Positions 16,964-26,175 are shown, numbered from the stretch's first letter. The stretch: 64,000 bases of DNA from an uncultured Gammaproteobacteria bacterium (GCA_913031035.1 CAJWGN010000004.1:1-64000); one strand, 5' to 3'. The notes: a model not told the origin generated them from the sequence alone. Numbers and translations: made by a program.

Positions 16964-17446
16964 TTAATTCTCTGCTAACTTTCCCGCATGGTCATAAAGT
17001 CGATCTACCAGCACACTAAATAGCTCTTGTTCCTCTTTATTAAAGCAAGCAAGTAACTCCTGTTCCATTTTATAAGCTACCGGCACAATTTCCTCATAAA
17101 CAGACAATCCTGTCTCAGTCAGGTTCAACATCGAGCGCCGCTTATCAGAGGGATTAAACTCTCTGGCAACTAGATGCCGACTGAGCAATTTAGTGATCGC
17201 TCTGCTAAGAATTGATTTTTCTATCTGGGTTTTAAAAGACACTTCATCAGCTGAAACGCCAGGATACTCACCTAACACCGCCATGATTCTCCACTCGGTA
17301 ATTGAGAGCGCAAACTTATCGCTGTAGGTTTGAGCGATCATGCTGCTGACTTTGTTAGAAAGTATAGAAAGTCTATATGGCAGGTAGCGCTCTAGGTTAA
17401 GAATACTGGATTCGGCGGGCTGGTTTTTCTTGTTTGATTGGTTCAT
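16964..17446 (-). CDS. MarR-family transcriptional regulator
   Basis: A winged-helix regulator of 160 residues. I choose the Met at 17446 because translation from the upstream Met at 17503 would read through both operator palindromes and because M-N-Q-S-N-K-K begins the conserved region. The helix-turn-helix and wing lie in W-R-I-M-A-V-L-G-E-Y-P through L-S-R-A-I-T-K-L-L and D-K-R-R-S-M-L-N-L-T-E-T-G, typical of MarR. It is divergent from the HPPD-type dioxygenase gene, and two palindromes lie between them. A ligand-relieved repressor of the dioxygenase and itself is the simplest inference. Confidence 0.9.
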   Translation of the reverse strand: MNQSNKKNQPAESSILNLERYLPYRLSILSNKVSSMIAQTYSDKFALSITEWRIMAVLGEYPGVSADEVSFKTQIEKSILSRAITKLLSRHLVAREFNPSDKRRSMLNLTETGLSVYEEIVPVAYKMEQELLACFNKEEQELFSVLVDRLYDHAGKLAEN

Positions 17447-17464
17447 GACTCTAGTTTGATTGAC

Positions 17465-17486
17465 ATTAGTTGCAATAGCAACTAAT
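17465..17486. promoter_or_regulatory. Operator palindrome 1, probably MarR site
   Basis: Perfect inverted repeat with 9-bp arms and a 4-bp spacer: A-T-T-A-G-T-T-G-C, AATA, G-C-A-A-C-T-A-A-T. It sits between the divergent MarR and dioxygenase genes. The centre is 22 bp, two helical turns, from palindrome 2, which fits two dimers bound on the same face of the DNA. Confidence 0.85.
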
Positions 17487-17487
17487 G

Positions 17488-17507
17488 TTAGTTGCGTTAG
17501 CAACTAA
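17488..17507. promoter_or_regulatory. Operator palindrome 2, probably MarR site
   Basis: Perfect inverted repeat with 8-bp arms and a 4-bp spacer: T-T-A-G-T-T-G-C, GTTA, G-C-A-A-C-T-A-A. It shares the core T-T-A-G-T-T-G-C with palindrome 1 and lies just upstream of the ribosome site of the dioxygenase gene, so occupancy would block transcription of that gene. Confidence 0.85.
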
Positions 17508-17532
17508 TTTATTTCGACGCTCGGAGAGTTAC

Positions 17533-18615
17533 ATGCTGGATACTATTAATAACCCAATGGGCCTAGATGGCTTTGAATTTGTGGAGTTTTCTGCGCCGGA
17601 GCGAGGAATCCTTGAGCCTGTCTTCGTCATGCTTGGATTCACCCATGTTGCCAATCACCGCTCTAAGGATGTCTCTTTGTTTCGTCAAGGTGAAATTAAC
17701 TTTATTATTAATTATGAGCGTGACTGCTACGCCGGTTACTTCTGTGACGAGCATGGGCCGTCTGCCTGCGGCATGGCGTTTCGCGTGAGGGATTCGCAAC
17801 AGGCTTACTCGCGAGCACTGGAGTTAGGCGCCCAGCCTATGGACATTGAAACAGGCCCAATGGAGTTACGGCTTCCCGCAATAAAGGGGATTGGCGGTGC
17901 GGCACTTTACCTTATCGACCGCTACAGCGAGGGCAATTCAATCTATGATATCGACTTTGTATTTATCGAAGGAGTCGATCGTCATCCGCAGGGCTGTGGA
18001 TTCAATCTAATCGATCATCTGACCCATAATGTGTACCGGGGGCGGATGGATTACTGGACAGGCTTTTACGAGAAAATTTTCAATTTTAGAGAGGTACGCT
18101 TTTTTGATATCAAAGGTGAATACACCGGCTTGTTGTCGCGGGCCATGGCTGCACCGGATGGGAAAATTCGAATTCCCTTAAACGAAGAGGCAACCCAAGG
18201 CGGACAAATAGAGGAATTTCTGATGGCCTACAACGGAGAGGGAATACAGCATATTGCGTTTTCCACCGACGACCTCTTTGAAAGCTGGGATCAGCTGAAA
18301 AAGCTGGGTATCCCGTTTATGACTGCGCCGCCAGAAACCTACTATGAAATGCTTGAAGAGCGCCTTCCAAATCATGGTGAGCCAATCGATGCGCTAAAGT
18401 GCAGAGGTATTTTATTGGATGGCTCTACTCATCAAGGCGATCCGCGTTTGCTTCTGCAAATATTTTCCGGAGCTCTTATTGGCCCAGTTTTTTTCGAATT
18501 TATTCAACGTAAAAAAGATGAGGGTTTTGGCGAAGGAAATTTCAAAGCGCTGTTTGAATCAATAGAGCGTGATCAATTAAATCGTGGTGGTGTCAATCTT
18601 CAACAGGCTAGTTAG
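17533..18615 (+). CDS. hppD: 4-hydroxyphenylpyruvate dioxygenase (HPPD)
   Basis: The enzyme converts 4-hydroxyphenylpyruvate to homogentisate in tyrosine catabolism. From the ATG at 17533, which has the ribosome site C-G-G-A-G-A-G, the protein is 360 residues, the normal length for proteobacterial HPPD. The iron ligands are in place: H162 in D-H-L-T-H, H240 in I-Q-H-I-A-F and E322 in F-F-E-F-I-Q-R. An upstream in-frame ATG at 17485 would overlap the operators and is not used here. It is divergent from MarR and followed 9 bp later by a VOC enzyme. No homogentisate dioxygenase is seen in the window, so a related 2-oxo acid dioxygenase is possible. Confidence 0.9.
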   Translation: MLDTINNPMGLDGFEFVEFSAPERGILEPVFVMLGFTHVANHRSKDVSLFRQGEINFIINYERDCYAGYFCDEHGPSACGMAFRVRDSQQAYSRALELGAQPMDIETGPMELRLPAIKGIGGAALYLIDRYSEGNSIYDIDFVFIEGVDRHPQGCGFNLIDHLTHNVYRGRMDYWTGFYEKIFNFREVRFFDIKGEYTGLLSRAMAAPDGKIRIPLNEEATQGGQIEEFLMAYNGEGIQHIAFSTDDLFESWDQLKKLGIPFMTAPPETYYEMLEERLPNHGEPIDALKCRGILLDGSTHQGDPRLLLQIFSGALIGPVFFEFIQRKKDEGFGEGNFKALFESIERDQLNRGGVNLQQAS

Positions 18616-18624
18616 GAGAACGCT

Positions 18625-19137
18625 ATGAACCTTCAAGGTATTCATCATGTGGCTTATCGCTGCAAGGATGCCAAGCAAACCGTTGCTTTTTACCGTGATA
18701 TTATGGGCATGGATTTTCAGCTGGCGATTGCCGAAGATGAGGTGCCGTCCACCGGCGAGCCAGATCCCTACATGCATATTTTTATGGATGCAGGTAATGG
18801 CAACGTACTGGCTTTCTTTGAAATCCCAAACTCTCCCGCCATGGGAAGAGATCCAAATACCCCCAGTTGGGTTCAACATATTGCATTCAAGGTGGAGGAC
18901 ATGGACGCATTACTCGCGGCCAAGAAACGTCTGGATACCGCTGGAATCGATGTGCTCGGCCCGGTGGATCACACCATATTTAAATCCATTTATTTTTTCG
19001 ACCCAAATGGTCATCGGCTCGAACTTGCAGTCAACACGGCCAAGCCCGGGGTGTTGGATAAACTGCACGACATTGCCGAGGACATGATCGAAGAATGGAG
19101 CGAAACCAAGCGTGCCCCTCAAGCAAGATCGCGTTAA
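18625..19137 (+). CDS. VOC-family metalloenzyme (glyoxalase/dioxygenase type)
   Basis: A 170-residue vicinal-oxygen-chelate protein with two beta-alpha-beta-beta-beta units. All four metal ligands of a glyoxalase-like site are visible: H8 (I-H-H-V-A), E66 (F-F-E-I-P), H85 (V-Q-H-I-A-F) and E133 (R-L-E-L-A). It starts 9 bp after the dioxygenase stop with a T-A-G-G-A-G-A ribosome site, so it is cotranscribed and presumably under the MarR operators. It may act on a product of the upstream enzyme, but VOC proteins cover isomerases, lyases and dioxygenases and the reaction cannot be fixed. It converges with the DPP-IV gene 10 bp downstream. Confidence 0.85.
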   Translation: MNLQGIHHVAYRCKDAKQTVAFYRDIMGMDFQLAIAEDEVPSTGEPDPYMHIFMDAGNGNVLAFFEIPNSPAMGRDPNTPSWVQHIAFKVEDMDALLAAKKRLDTAGIDVLGPVDHTIFKSIYFFDPNGHRLELAVNTAKPGVLDKLHDIAEDMIEEWSETKRAPQARSR

Positions 19138-19147
19138 ATTATCTCGA

Positions 19148-21418
19148 TTATTTTGGCCCTGCGGGTAAGTGCTTTAAAAAATATTCTGTTCTCAGTGTTC
19201 CAAGATGCAGGGTTGTTCCATCAGCACTGCCGCTAATGCGATGATTGCGATTAGGGTAGACCATTAGATCAAACTGTTTGTTCAGGGAGACGAGTTTGTT
19301 AATGAGTCGCTCTGTTCCTTGGTAGTGAACATTGTCATCGCCTGTGCCGTGAACTAAGAGGAGTTTCCCTGCCAAACCCTCGGCATGATTAATTGCTTTA
19401 GTTTCTTCATATTGCAAGGCGTCTTCGGGCAAGACTCCTGAGTAGCGCTCTTGATAAATTGAATCATAAAGTGTGATGTCAGGCACCGGGGCTTGGGAGA
19501 CGCCGACATGATACATTTCCGGATAGCGAAACATGAGGTGTAGGGTTGATGTGCCGCCACCGGAGTGGCCCCAAATTCCTACTCGCTGAGTATCTAAATA
19601 AGGCTTCTGTATCATCAGCGCCTTGGCGCCAAGCATCTGGTCTTTCATATTGGTTGTGCCCAGTTCTCGGTAGATCGACTTGCGCCATTCTCTGCCTTTG
19701 GGCGCTGGTTGGCCGCGATTGTCCAGGGTGGCAGTGACATAGCCTTTTTGACTCATCATGATATGCCAAAGGTTTCTGCTGCTCCATTGATCCCTAGCAG
19801 TTTGCCCTGCAGGTTCGCCATAAACATAAAAGATCACGGGATACTTTTTGCTGGGATCAAAATCCGGAGGCAAGCGCAGAAAGCCTTCCATAGTGATTCC
19901 TTCTTCACTGGTGACTTCAAAGAACTCACTAGTTCCATAATCCAGCGCAGCAAGTGTTTTTTGCACTTGGCCGTTGTCAGTGAAAAGCTGCAGGCGCTCA
20001 TGGCCTGGTAGGCTCACCAGATCAATTGTTGTTGGCGTGTCGCGGGTCGAATACCAATGCACCGCATAGCGTGAGTCTTTGGCCACTAGGTAGCGATGGT
20101 CTCCCGGTTGGTCTGCAGGGGTCATTCGCTCGAGCTCTCCGCTGCCATCGAGAGGTGCGCGGTAGAGATAACGTCTTTGTGGATCATCAGGGGAGGCGAT
20201 GAAATACACATAACCATCTTCTGCATCGGCATGAAGTATGGAGATAGCATCATAACTTCCGGGAGTTAGCAGTGTTTCGCTGCGGCCGTCGCGACTTACA
20301 AGAAAAATCTGACGCCAGCCATTTTTATCACTTACCCACAGAAAAGACCGCCCTTCGTCGAACCACTGGAAATCAGTTACCGGATCTAGCCAAGCTTGAT
20401 CTGTGTCGGTGAGGATATTTTGAATTTTTCCGGTGGATGCGTTAGCTAGCTCTAATTTATTAATATTTTGCCGTCTGTTTAACTGTTGAATAACCAGCTC
20501 ATCGGAATTTTCCGCCCATTCCATGAAAACGGGGTAGTGCTGGCGAGGGTCACCGTCAAGTTGTATCCAGGTGGTGGGGCCGCCTTTAGCATCAAGCACG
20601 CCGAGTCGCGCAGACGAGTTAGTCTCGCCAACCTTAGGGTAGGGAAACTGACTCAGCTTTGGGTATAGAGTGTCTGTATTATTAATTAGGGTGAAGGCTT
20701 CCACGCCTTCAGAGTCTAATTGCCAGTAGGCAATTCGACTTCCGTCCGGACTCCAACGAAATCCATTACGCAGCCCAAACTCTTCTTCGTAAACCCAGTC
20801 GAAAGTACCATTGATGAGGTTGGTGGAACCGTCATTGGTAATCTGTGTCACCTTGCTTGAGGAGAGGTCTTCTACGTAGATATTGTTTAACTGAACATAG
20901 GCGATACGGGTGTCATCAGGTGAGAAGGTGGCAAACATTAAACTCGATGCTGGAAAGTCACTACCTATCTGAGACAGCGCGCCGCTGACTAAATCGAGCA
21001 CCCAATAGTCGCCTCGAGAATTCGTACGCCATACCCGTTGAGAATTTGTATAGATCAGCACTTTGCTGCCATCGGCGGACCAGCTGTAGTTTTCAATCTT
21101 TAGGGTCTCATCGCTCATTGCTGGCTGCAGTTGGGATGCAGTGACTAAAATTTCACGATCGTTAGTCTTTGGGTCGTACCGAACGATGTCTTTTCTATCT
21201 TGAACTGCGTTTGAATCTTCCAGCAAGGTATAGCCGCTGCCATCGCTCAGCCACCGTGCGGGGCCAAAACTCTCAAGATCAAATTCTTCTGAGTTAAATA
21301 GTCGCTCTAGACTGAGCTGTGACTGCTCAGTGCTTTCTTGTGCTGTTGCTATAGTGGCGAACAGCGCTAAAAAAGAAGCTGGCATCAGCGATGAGAGAAG
21401 AGAGCCAAACGGTTTCAT
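19148..21418 (-). CDS. Dipeptidyl peptidase IV (S9B family), exported
   Basis: A 756-residue secreted serine peptidase that removes dipeptides, usually X-Pro, from peptide N-termini. A signal peptide ends near residue 27. The beta-propeller half carries the S9B double-glutamate motif D-W-V-Y-E-E-E-F, which binds the substrate amino terminus. The catalytic triad is S619 in G-H-S-G-G-G, D694 in G-T-G-D-D-N-V-H and H726 in N-R-N-H-R. The usual nucleophile elbow is G-W-S-Y-G-G, so G-H-S-G-G-G is a variant but keeps the serine. It likely serves peptide scavenging in the periplasm. Converges with the VOC gene. Confidence 0.92.
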   Translation of the reverse strand: MKPFGSLLSSLMPASFLALFATIATAQESTEQSQLSLERLFNSEEFDLESFGPARWLSDGSGYTLLEDSNAVQDRKDIVRYDPKTNDREILVTASQLQPAMSDETLKIENYSWSADGSKVLIYTNSQRVWRTNSRGDYWVLDLVSGALSQIGSDFPASSLMFATFSPDDTRIAYVQLNNIYVEDLSSSKVTQITNDGSTNLINGTFDWVYEEEFGLRNGFRWSPDGSRIAYWQLDSEGVEAFTLINNTDTLYPKLSQFPYPKVGETNSSARLGVLDAKGGPTTWIQLDGDPRQHYPVFMEWAENSDELVIQQLNRRQNINKLELANASTGKIQNILTDTDQAWLDPVTDFQWFDEGRSFLWVSDKNGWRQIFLVSRDGRSETLLTPGSYDAISILHADAEDGYVYFIASPDDPQRRYLYRAPLDGSGELERMTPADQPGDHRYLVAKDSRYAVHWYSTRDTPTTIDLVSLPGHERLQLFTDNGQVQKTLAALDYGTSEFFEVTSEEGITMEGFLRLPPDFDPSKKYPVIFYVYGEPAGQTARDQWSSRNLWHIMMSQKGYVTATLDNRGQPAPKGREWRKSIYRELGTTNMKDQMLGAKALMIQKPYLDTQRVGIWGHSGGGTSTLHLMFRYPEMYHVGVSQAPVPDITLYDSIYQERYSGVLPEDALQYEETKAINHAEGLAGKLLLVHGTGDDNVHYQGTERLINKLVSLNKQFDLMVYPNRNHRISGSADGTTLHLGTLRTEYFLKHLPAGPK

Positions 21419-21721
21419 GAGTACACCTTAGTTTAGTTGCAGTAAGAAAAGCAGAGCAATGGTTTTAAGCTGCTTAAAGATAAAGCCCGCTTCACAGGAG
21501 GTCAATTAGAATAAAAGGGCGAGGGGGTCAAGCCCTGCAAAGGTTAAGTCAGTGATAGGGGTTTCAGCGATGCGTGTCTGAAGCCTAAGTGAGCGTACGT
21601 TGAAAACCACCGGCATGCATGCCCCGCAAATATGCTGACTCTGGGTAAAAGAAAGCGGTAATTCAGTGCAAACGACGTTATATTTAGTTTGAACTCATTA
21701 TTCTTTTGTTGGAATTTCACT
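21419..21721. other. Divergent intergenic region
   Basis: About 300 bases between the divergent DPP-IV and MBL-hydrolase genes. Promoters for both should be here. I see no clear operator, RNA or reading frame. Confidence 0.5.
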
Positions 21722-22711
21722 ATGAAATCAGTCCCAGCTCGCATTCATCATCTTGTTTTTCTCGTTAGCGTAATCGCGGCTTCATTCTTTTCGGCCAACG
21801 TGTTTGCTCAAAGGGCTGTGGCTGGAGATGTTAGCGTGACCGTTTTATCGACAAATTTAGCCAATGGGGCTGCTATCGGAGAATGGGGGTTGTCAGCTCT
21901 AGTTGAAGTTGACGGCAACTGTATCTTATTCGACGCAGGGCGCTATCCGGATACGGTGATTCGAAATGCAGCGGTTCTAAATGTTGACTTATCCTGCGTG
22001 ACGGACGTGGTATTGAGTCATTTTCACTTTGACCACACCACCGGCTTATTGCCGCTAATAGAAAATATACGCGGCAAAAACCCACAAGCTATTCAGCGTG
22101 TTCATGTTGCTTCAGGCTTTTTCTCGTCTCGCCAGCGAGCCAGTGGTGATGATGCCGAAATGAATCAGATGCTTGCCCTGCGGGAAACCTTTGACGGGCA
22201 GGGTGTAGAGTTTTTAGTGCATAGCCAGGCTACAGAAATTTATCCGGCGGTGTGGGTTTCCGGTCCGGTAGAGCGCCGGCACCCAGAGCAAAACTACTCT
22301 GCTGCTTTAAAAGTCGACTTTGAAGGCGATTGGGTTCGAGACTTCGTTCCCGAGAGTCAGGCGTTGGTTATAAGAACAGCTGAGGGACCAATTGTCCTGC
22401 TTGGCTGTGGCCATTCTGGTGTGGTGAATGCTTTGGACCATATTCAAGACACTATTCATGATGGGCCTGTGTATGCCTTGATGGGTGGCTTGCATTTATT
22501 CGCAGCCGATGACGAGACTTTAGATTGGACGGCGGCAAAGCTATTGGAAATTGGTGTAAAAAACCTAATGGCTGGGCATTGCACGGGCATAGAGCCCATG
22601 ATGAGACTGCGTGCGGGATTAAATCTAAGCAGGAAAACGGCTGTTGTCGGGGCGGTGGGTTCAAGATTTGTCCTAGGGGAGGGCATCCATCCGACCGTCA
22701 TAGCTATGTAG
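21722..22711 (+). CDS. Exported MBL-fold metallohydrolase
   Basis: The Met at 21722 gives a clean signal peptide ending N-V-F-A-Q at residue 30 and is preferred over an upstream Met at 21689. The protein has the metal motif S-H-F-H-F-D-H (H100, H102, D104, H105), then G-C-G-H-S-G, G-G-L-H-L-F and G-H-C-T-G. These later motifs resemble the methanopterin-pathway-like MBL group (dihydropterin-dependent annotation is common), which in bacteria are poorly characterised hydrolases. Export to the periplasm makes a pterin synthase role unlikely. It stands alone, divergent from DPP-IV. Confidence 0.85.
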   Translation: MKSVPARIHHLVFLVSVIAASFFSANVFAQRAVAGDVSVTVLSTNLANGAAIGEWGLSALVEVDGNCILFDAGRYPDTVIRNAAVLNVDLSCVTDVVLSHFHFDHTTGLLPLIENIRGKNPQAIQRVHVASGFFSSRQRASGDDAEMNQMLALRETFDGQGVEFLVHSQATEIYPAVWVSGPVERRHPEQNYSAALKVDFEGDWVRDFVPESQALVIRTAEGPIVLLGCGHSGVVNALDHIQDTIHDGPVYALMGGLHLFAADDETLDWTAAKLLEIGVKNLMAGHCTGIEPMMRLRAGLNLSRKTAVVGAVGSRFVLGEGIHPTVIAM

Positions 22712-22779
22712 GGGCATGCTGAACCAATTAGAAAATGATTAACTAAGTCATAGCCACTGAGCTGACACTGTTGCTTTCG

Positions 22780-23572
22780 GCGCAAATGCTGTCGATTGCT
22801 TGGTTAATTCATCGTTACAACCCACCACGTTTGGGCCTGTTTCTTAAGTTTTTTCTAGCGGTGGTGTTTGCGATTAACGCTTAATCTTTGGCTGTTCAGC
22901 TATCCGGCAGATGTACGCTGGTCATTTTGGACTTGCGGGGTTGCCACCGTACTTGCGGCACTCAGTTCTTGGCGACTCCGAGATAAGAAGACCTTAGGAA
23001 ATGTTTAGAATTGGCGTCTTTGCATTCATTGGTACTAACTCTCTGGGCTGAGACTCGGTATTTTATTTATGATGGTGATATTTTTTGATAACCGTTTGAC
23101 CTAGTTGAATTTTCCATAAATACAGTGGATTGGTCTTCGTTAGTGCTAGTTTATTTCCTACGCCACAAAGTCATCCAAATTTAAAGCTTTTGTACCTTTT
23201 GGCCTCTAAAGTTCTGCTGGTTATGGGTTTTACCAGCTTTCTAATAGTTTTAATTTTTTTGAACCGCCGTTCTGGACTGGGGATGCAACTTTAAAGGCCC
23301 CAGTTTTCAATATTCTACTCCTAGGCTGAGGCTGCCTATGTTGTTTTCGATGCGACTGTACCGGGTTTACGATCAAGCAATGAAAAAAAAGATCGGCGTA
23401 TTTGTTACACTTTCGGCTTTTGTTTTTATCAGCAATGAAATCGAACACGTGTGGTCGTGACTGATGTCAATCGACGTCGACCCGTCTAATGGTGAGCGGT
23501 ACACCTACGCTATTGGTAAATTCGATGTTCAGTTTGTGCCTCAGAAAATCTACTGTCTATCGGCCTAGAAAT
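22780..23572 (+). pseudogene. Decayed membrane-protein gene, DUF2339-like remnant
   Basis: No intact frame exists, but translation of the plus strand in changing frames gives protein-like pieces in order: an A-W-L-I-H-R-Y-N piece near 22797, L-W-A-E-T-R-Y-F-I-Y-D-G-D-I-F near 23040, hydrophobic L-Y-L-L-A-S-K-V-L-L-V-M-G-F near 23190, T-L-K-A-P-V-F-N-I-L-L-L-G near 23290, I-S-N-E-I-E-H-V-W near 23430 and G-E-R-Y-T-Y-A-I-G near 23497. The repeated E-x-R/E-x-E-H and P-V-x-N-x-L-L-L-G patterns match my memory of the C-terminal half of DUF2339 multi-pass proteins. Several frameshifts and stops make it nonfunctional. The family call is tentative. Confidence 0.45.
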
Positions 23573-23669
23573 CCCCCTAATGTCCACACTGGTTTTTGAT
23601 GATCACATTTTTAAAACCTGAGGCAGGGGTGAAATTGCTCATTTCACCTCCCACCGAGGCTTTTAAATA

Positions 23670-24389
23670 TTACATAGCCGGAGCATAGCTTTTAACTTGC
23701 GCGGCAATATTGCGCGAAATTACCGTTCTTATGTCTGACACTTTAGAATTAAACCTTGCGAACCCTCGGCTTGTATTTATAGGATCGTTCATGAGATCGG
23801 CCATGTTCCTAGCGCTAATCATCAGATTGTGAGTGGCTCCTCGCTCGCCATCCGCTACGATCGTTATCAACTGTGTGTAAACCTTTTCGCTTTGGTATTC
23901 TTCGGCGAGTTCCATCCAGGCATCAACATACTTTTCTGGATCGGTTATATCCATCATTATATATTGGCTCACGTAATTTGGCGAAGCAATGATAGACTGA
24001 TCGCCTACGGTGATTCCTGAGGCCTGGTAAAAAAGTTCTCCTGAGAGAGTCGCGGCAGCAGCCATTTCTGCTTGAAATATAATCCAGTCTTGTGAATTGG
24101 CATTTACTGCATTGAAATTATCTAATGCTTCCAAAGAAGGAAATATTGTTACTATATTGTGAGTAGCAGGGTTTTCACCATTAACGACGTATCGATTTAA
24201 TACTGGGTATCCTGCTCTGTTTTGCGCGTTAATCGAGGCATTGTATTTGTCAAGTGCAGAAACTACTGCCGCAGGGTTTGTCACGACGAAATCAAATCCC
24301 ATTCCTACGAATGACTGCGCAAATGTTTGGCCGCTAAAACTGAGGCCTAGTATGGCAAAAAATGTAGTTATTCTTCTTGATATTTTCAT
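23670..24389 (-). CDS. Exported protein of two similar alpha/beta repeats, unknown function
   Basis: A signal peptide ends Q-T-F-A-Q near residue 25. The mature part seems to be two related units of about 100 residues. Unit 1 has N-P-A-A-V-V-S-A-L-D-K-Y, a strand V-L-N-R-Y-V-V-N-G and A-T-H-N-I-V-T-I-F. Unit 2 has D-P-E-K-Y-V-D-A-W-M-E-L, a strand V-Y-T-Q-L-I-T-I-V and A-T-H-N-L-M-I-S-A. This helix-strand-strand pattern resembles tandem dimeric alpha/beta-barrel (ferredoxin-like) domains. No catalytic motif is recognised. It stands alone between a gene remnant and a long noncoding stretch. Confidence 0.75.
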   Translation of the reverse strand: MKISRRITTFFAILGLSFSGQTFAQSFVGMGFDFVVTNPAAVVSALDKYNASINAQNRAGYPVLNRYVVNGENPATHNIVTIFPSLEALDNFNAVNANSQDWIIFQAEMAAAATLSGELFYQASGITVGDQSIIASPNYVSQYIMMDITDPEKYVDAWMELAEEYQSEKVYTQLITIVADGERGATHNLMISARNMADLMNDPINTSRGFARFNSKVSDIRTVISRNIAAQVKSYAPAM

Positions 24390-25081
24390 TGACTTTTTCC
24401 TTTAATGTTATTTTTTATTTTAGAGATAATCGCACGCAGTAATTTTCCTATTACTTACTCTGCTTGCTGCCAAAAAATACTCTTAGAATATTTCGCTTTT
24501 TACCGCTCTAGGTAATTTATTGTAATTTTTTACTTATTAACCGTCCGTTTAATAATTAGGAGTGTGTTGATACCGTTCAGATTGCCTCAGATGATTTTTA
24601 TTTATGAACAATCTTTTACGAGTTGTAATTAGTTCCTAATTTTTGGCTGGCTTAGGTAGCGGCGTGAATAGCATTTCTACAGTTTAAAACTTCTTTTAAT
24701 TTTATATTCGGCGCGTTGAGAACCAAAAACTAAATCGTACTGCATTCATTTATAAACTGGGGCAAAGAATAAACTGGGCGATCAGAACTCATCTATGTTC
24801 ACATTGACCGTGAATCTTGGTTTTTAATGTTTATTTCATGAGCCTGATTTTAGTGCTTAGATTAATGAAAGTTTCGGAATTCATTTTTAAGCTATTTCCA
24901 ACTCGTGAATCCAGTAATGTAGTGCTGGAAAATTCTATGCGGCAGGCGATATTGGCTGGCTTCACCAATCTATCGAATAAATTTATATAAGAAACTCTTG
25001 AACTTCTGAGGAGTGATATAGAGAGTCCGTGGGTTTTTTTCAAGCTATGACTAAATCTAAAATTACAGTGTGAACTTTGCG
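24390..25081. other. Long AT-rich intergenic region
   Basis: Nearly 700 bases without a supportable gene. A 70-residue open frame on the minus strand (24831-25043) has no ribosome site or homology I can see. More AT-rich than the flanking genes. No repeats or RNA recognised. Confidence 0.5.
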
Positions 25082-25873
25082 TTATGGCGTGCGCAACCGT
25101 TTAACATCAGCCCGTTGTTCAAGCGGATAAACAGCGGGACCAAATTGATTGTAAATGGCTACATCGGCGGCATCTCTTCCAAACCCTACCGCTACATATC
25201 CACCCTTGCTAGCTGACTGTACTGCATCGAATGTATACCATCGGTCTCCAACGTATGCTTCAAACCAAGCGTGCATATCCATAGGTTCGAGCTTGTAGCG
25301 ATAGCCTACGACTAGACGGGCTGGAATGCTGAGGCTTCGGCACAGGGCGATACCCAAATGAGAAAGATCTCGGCAAACACCGGTTTGTCGTTGGTTTACC
25401 TCGATAGCAGAGACGGGCACATCACTGCTGCCAGGAATATAACTTATTCTATTCGCCAGCCATTGCTCTATGGCAAAAACTTGATCATAGCCTAGAGCTT
25501 GGCCTGCAGTGATTTCGGTTGCCATCTGCCAGAATCTATCCGATTCGCAAAATCTACTTGGTAACAGATAGTCGAGCACGGCATTGGGTAGATTTTGAAC
25601 TTCTACAAAAGGGGCACCTGGCGCTTTATCCAAAGAATCAGTTACAGAAACCTCTGTTCCTGTATGAATAGAAAATGCTCCGGCTGGCGCTACTAAGCGC
25701 TGACATAAATTCCCGTATCTGTCGGTGTATTCAAACGCAGGAACTGACGGGGAGATTTCATAGTGTTCCCTGCTGATCCATTGTTCTGAGTTGCTTTTAG
25801 GCCGTAGCATTAAGATGAATGGAGTCGGGGTAATTATCTCAAAAGACAAATCGCAGCTGGTATAAAGAAGCAT
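25082..25873 (-). CDS. Transglutaminase-like (papain-fold) protein
   Basis: A 263-residue cytoplasmic protein. An N-terminal beta-rich domain of about 100 residues precedes a transglutaminase-like core. The triad is C167 in T-G-V-C-R-D-L-S-H, H201 in D-M-H-A-W-F-E-A-Y and D216 in Y-T-F-D-A. These are the hallmarks of bacterial transglutaminase-like proteases or amidases. No signal peptide is evident. The next gene upstream on the same strand is a glutaredoxin 38 bp away, so they may form a small operon. The substrate is unknown. Confidence 0.88.
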   Translation of the reverse strand: MLLYTSCDLSFEIITPTPFILMLRPKSNSEQWISREHYEISPSVPAFEYTDRYGNLCQRLVAPAGAFSIHTGTEVSVTDSLDKAPGAPFVEVQNLPNAVLDYLLPSRFCESDRFWQMATEITAGQALGYDQVFAIEQWLANRISYIPGSSDVPVSAIEVNQRQTGVCRDLSHLGIALCRSLSIPARLVVGYRYKLEPMDMHAWFEAYVGDRWYTFDAVQSASKGGYVAVGFGRDAADVAIYNQFGPAVYPLEQRADVKRLRTP

Positions 25874-25911
25874 GGCAAACCTTAGTTAGATGTTAGTGTA
25901 GGCGCTGCCGG

Positions 25912-26175
25912 TTATCGTGGGGCGAAACTCAGCAGTTCATCAAACTTGCCAGTTGATACTGCCTCAGCTAGCTCCATATAGCCACCTACAGAGATTTCAC
26001 CAATAAATATTTGTGGAACTGTGCTTTGGCCGGAACGTTTTTGAATGTCGGCTCGGGTGACAGAATCTCCATCGGTGGCAATTTCAATAAACTCATAATT
26101 CTTGCTAGTAAGTAAGTGCACCGCGGCCGTGCAATAACCGCAGTATTGACGAGTGTAAATAGTGATCTCAAGCAT
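25912..26175 (-). CDS. grxC: Glutaredoxin (GrxC type)
   Basis: An 87-residue thioredoxin-fold protein with the active site C12-G-Y-C15, the T-V-P-Q-I-F cis-proline motif and the G-G-Y glutathione-binding turn. It reduces disulfides or glutathione adducts in the cytoplasm. GrxC normally has C-P-Y-C; Gly in place of Pro should shift the redox potential but keeps both cysteines. It lies 38 bp upstream of the transglutaminase-like gene on the same strand. Confidence 0.9.
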   Translation of the reverse strand: MLEITIYTRQYCGYCTAAVHLLTSKNYEFIEIATDGDSVTRADIQKRSGQSTVPQIFIGEISVGGYMELAEAVSTGKFDELLSFAPR

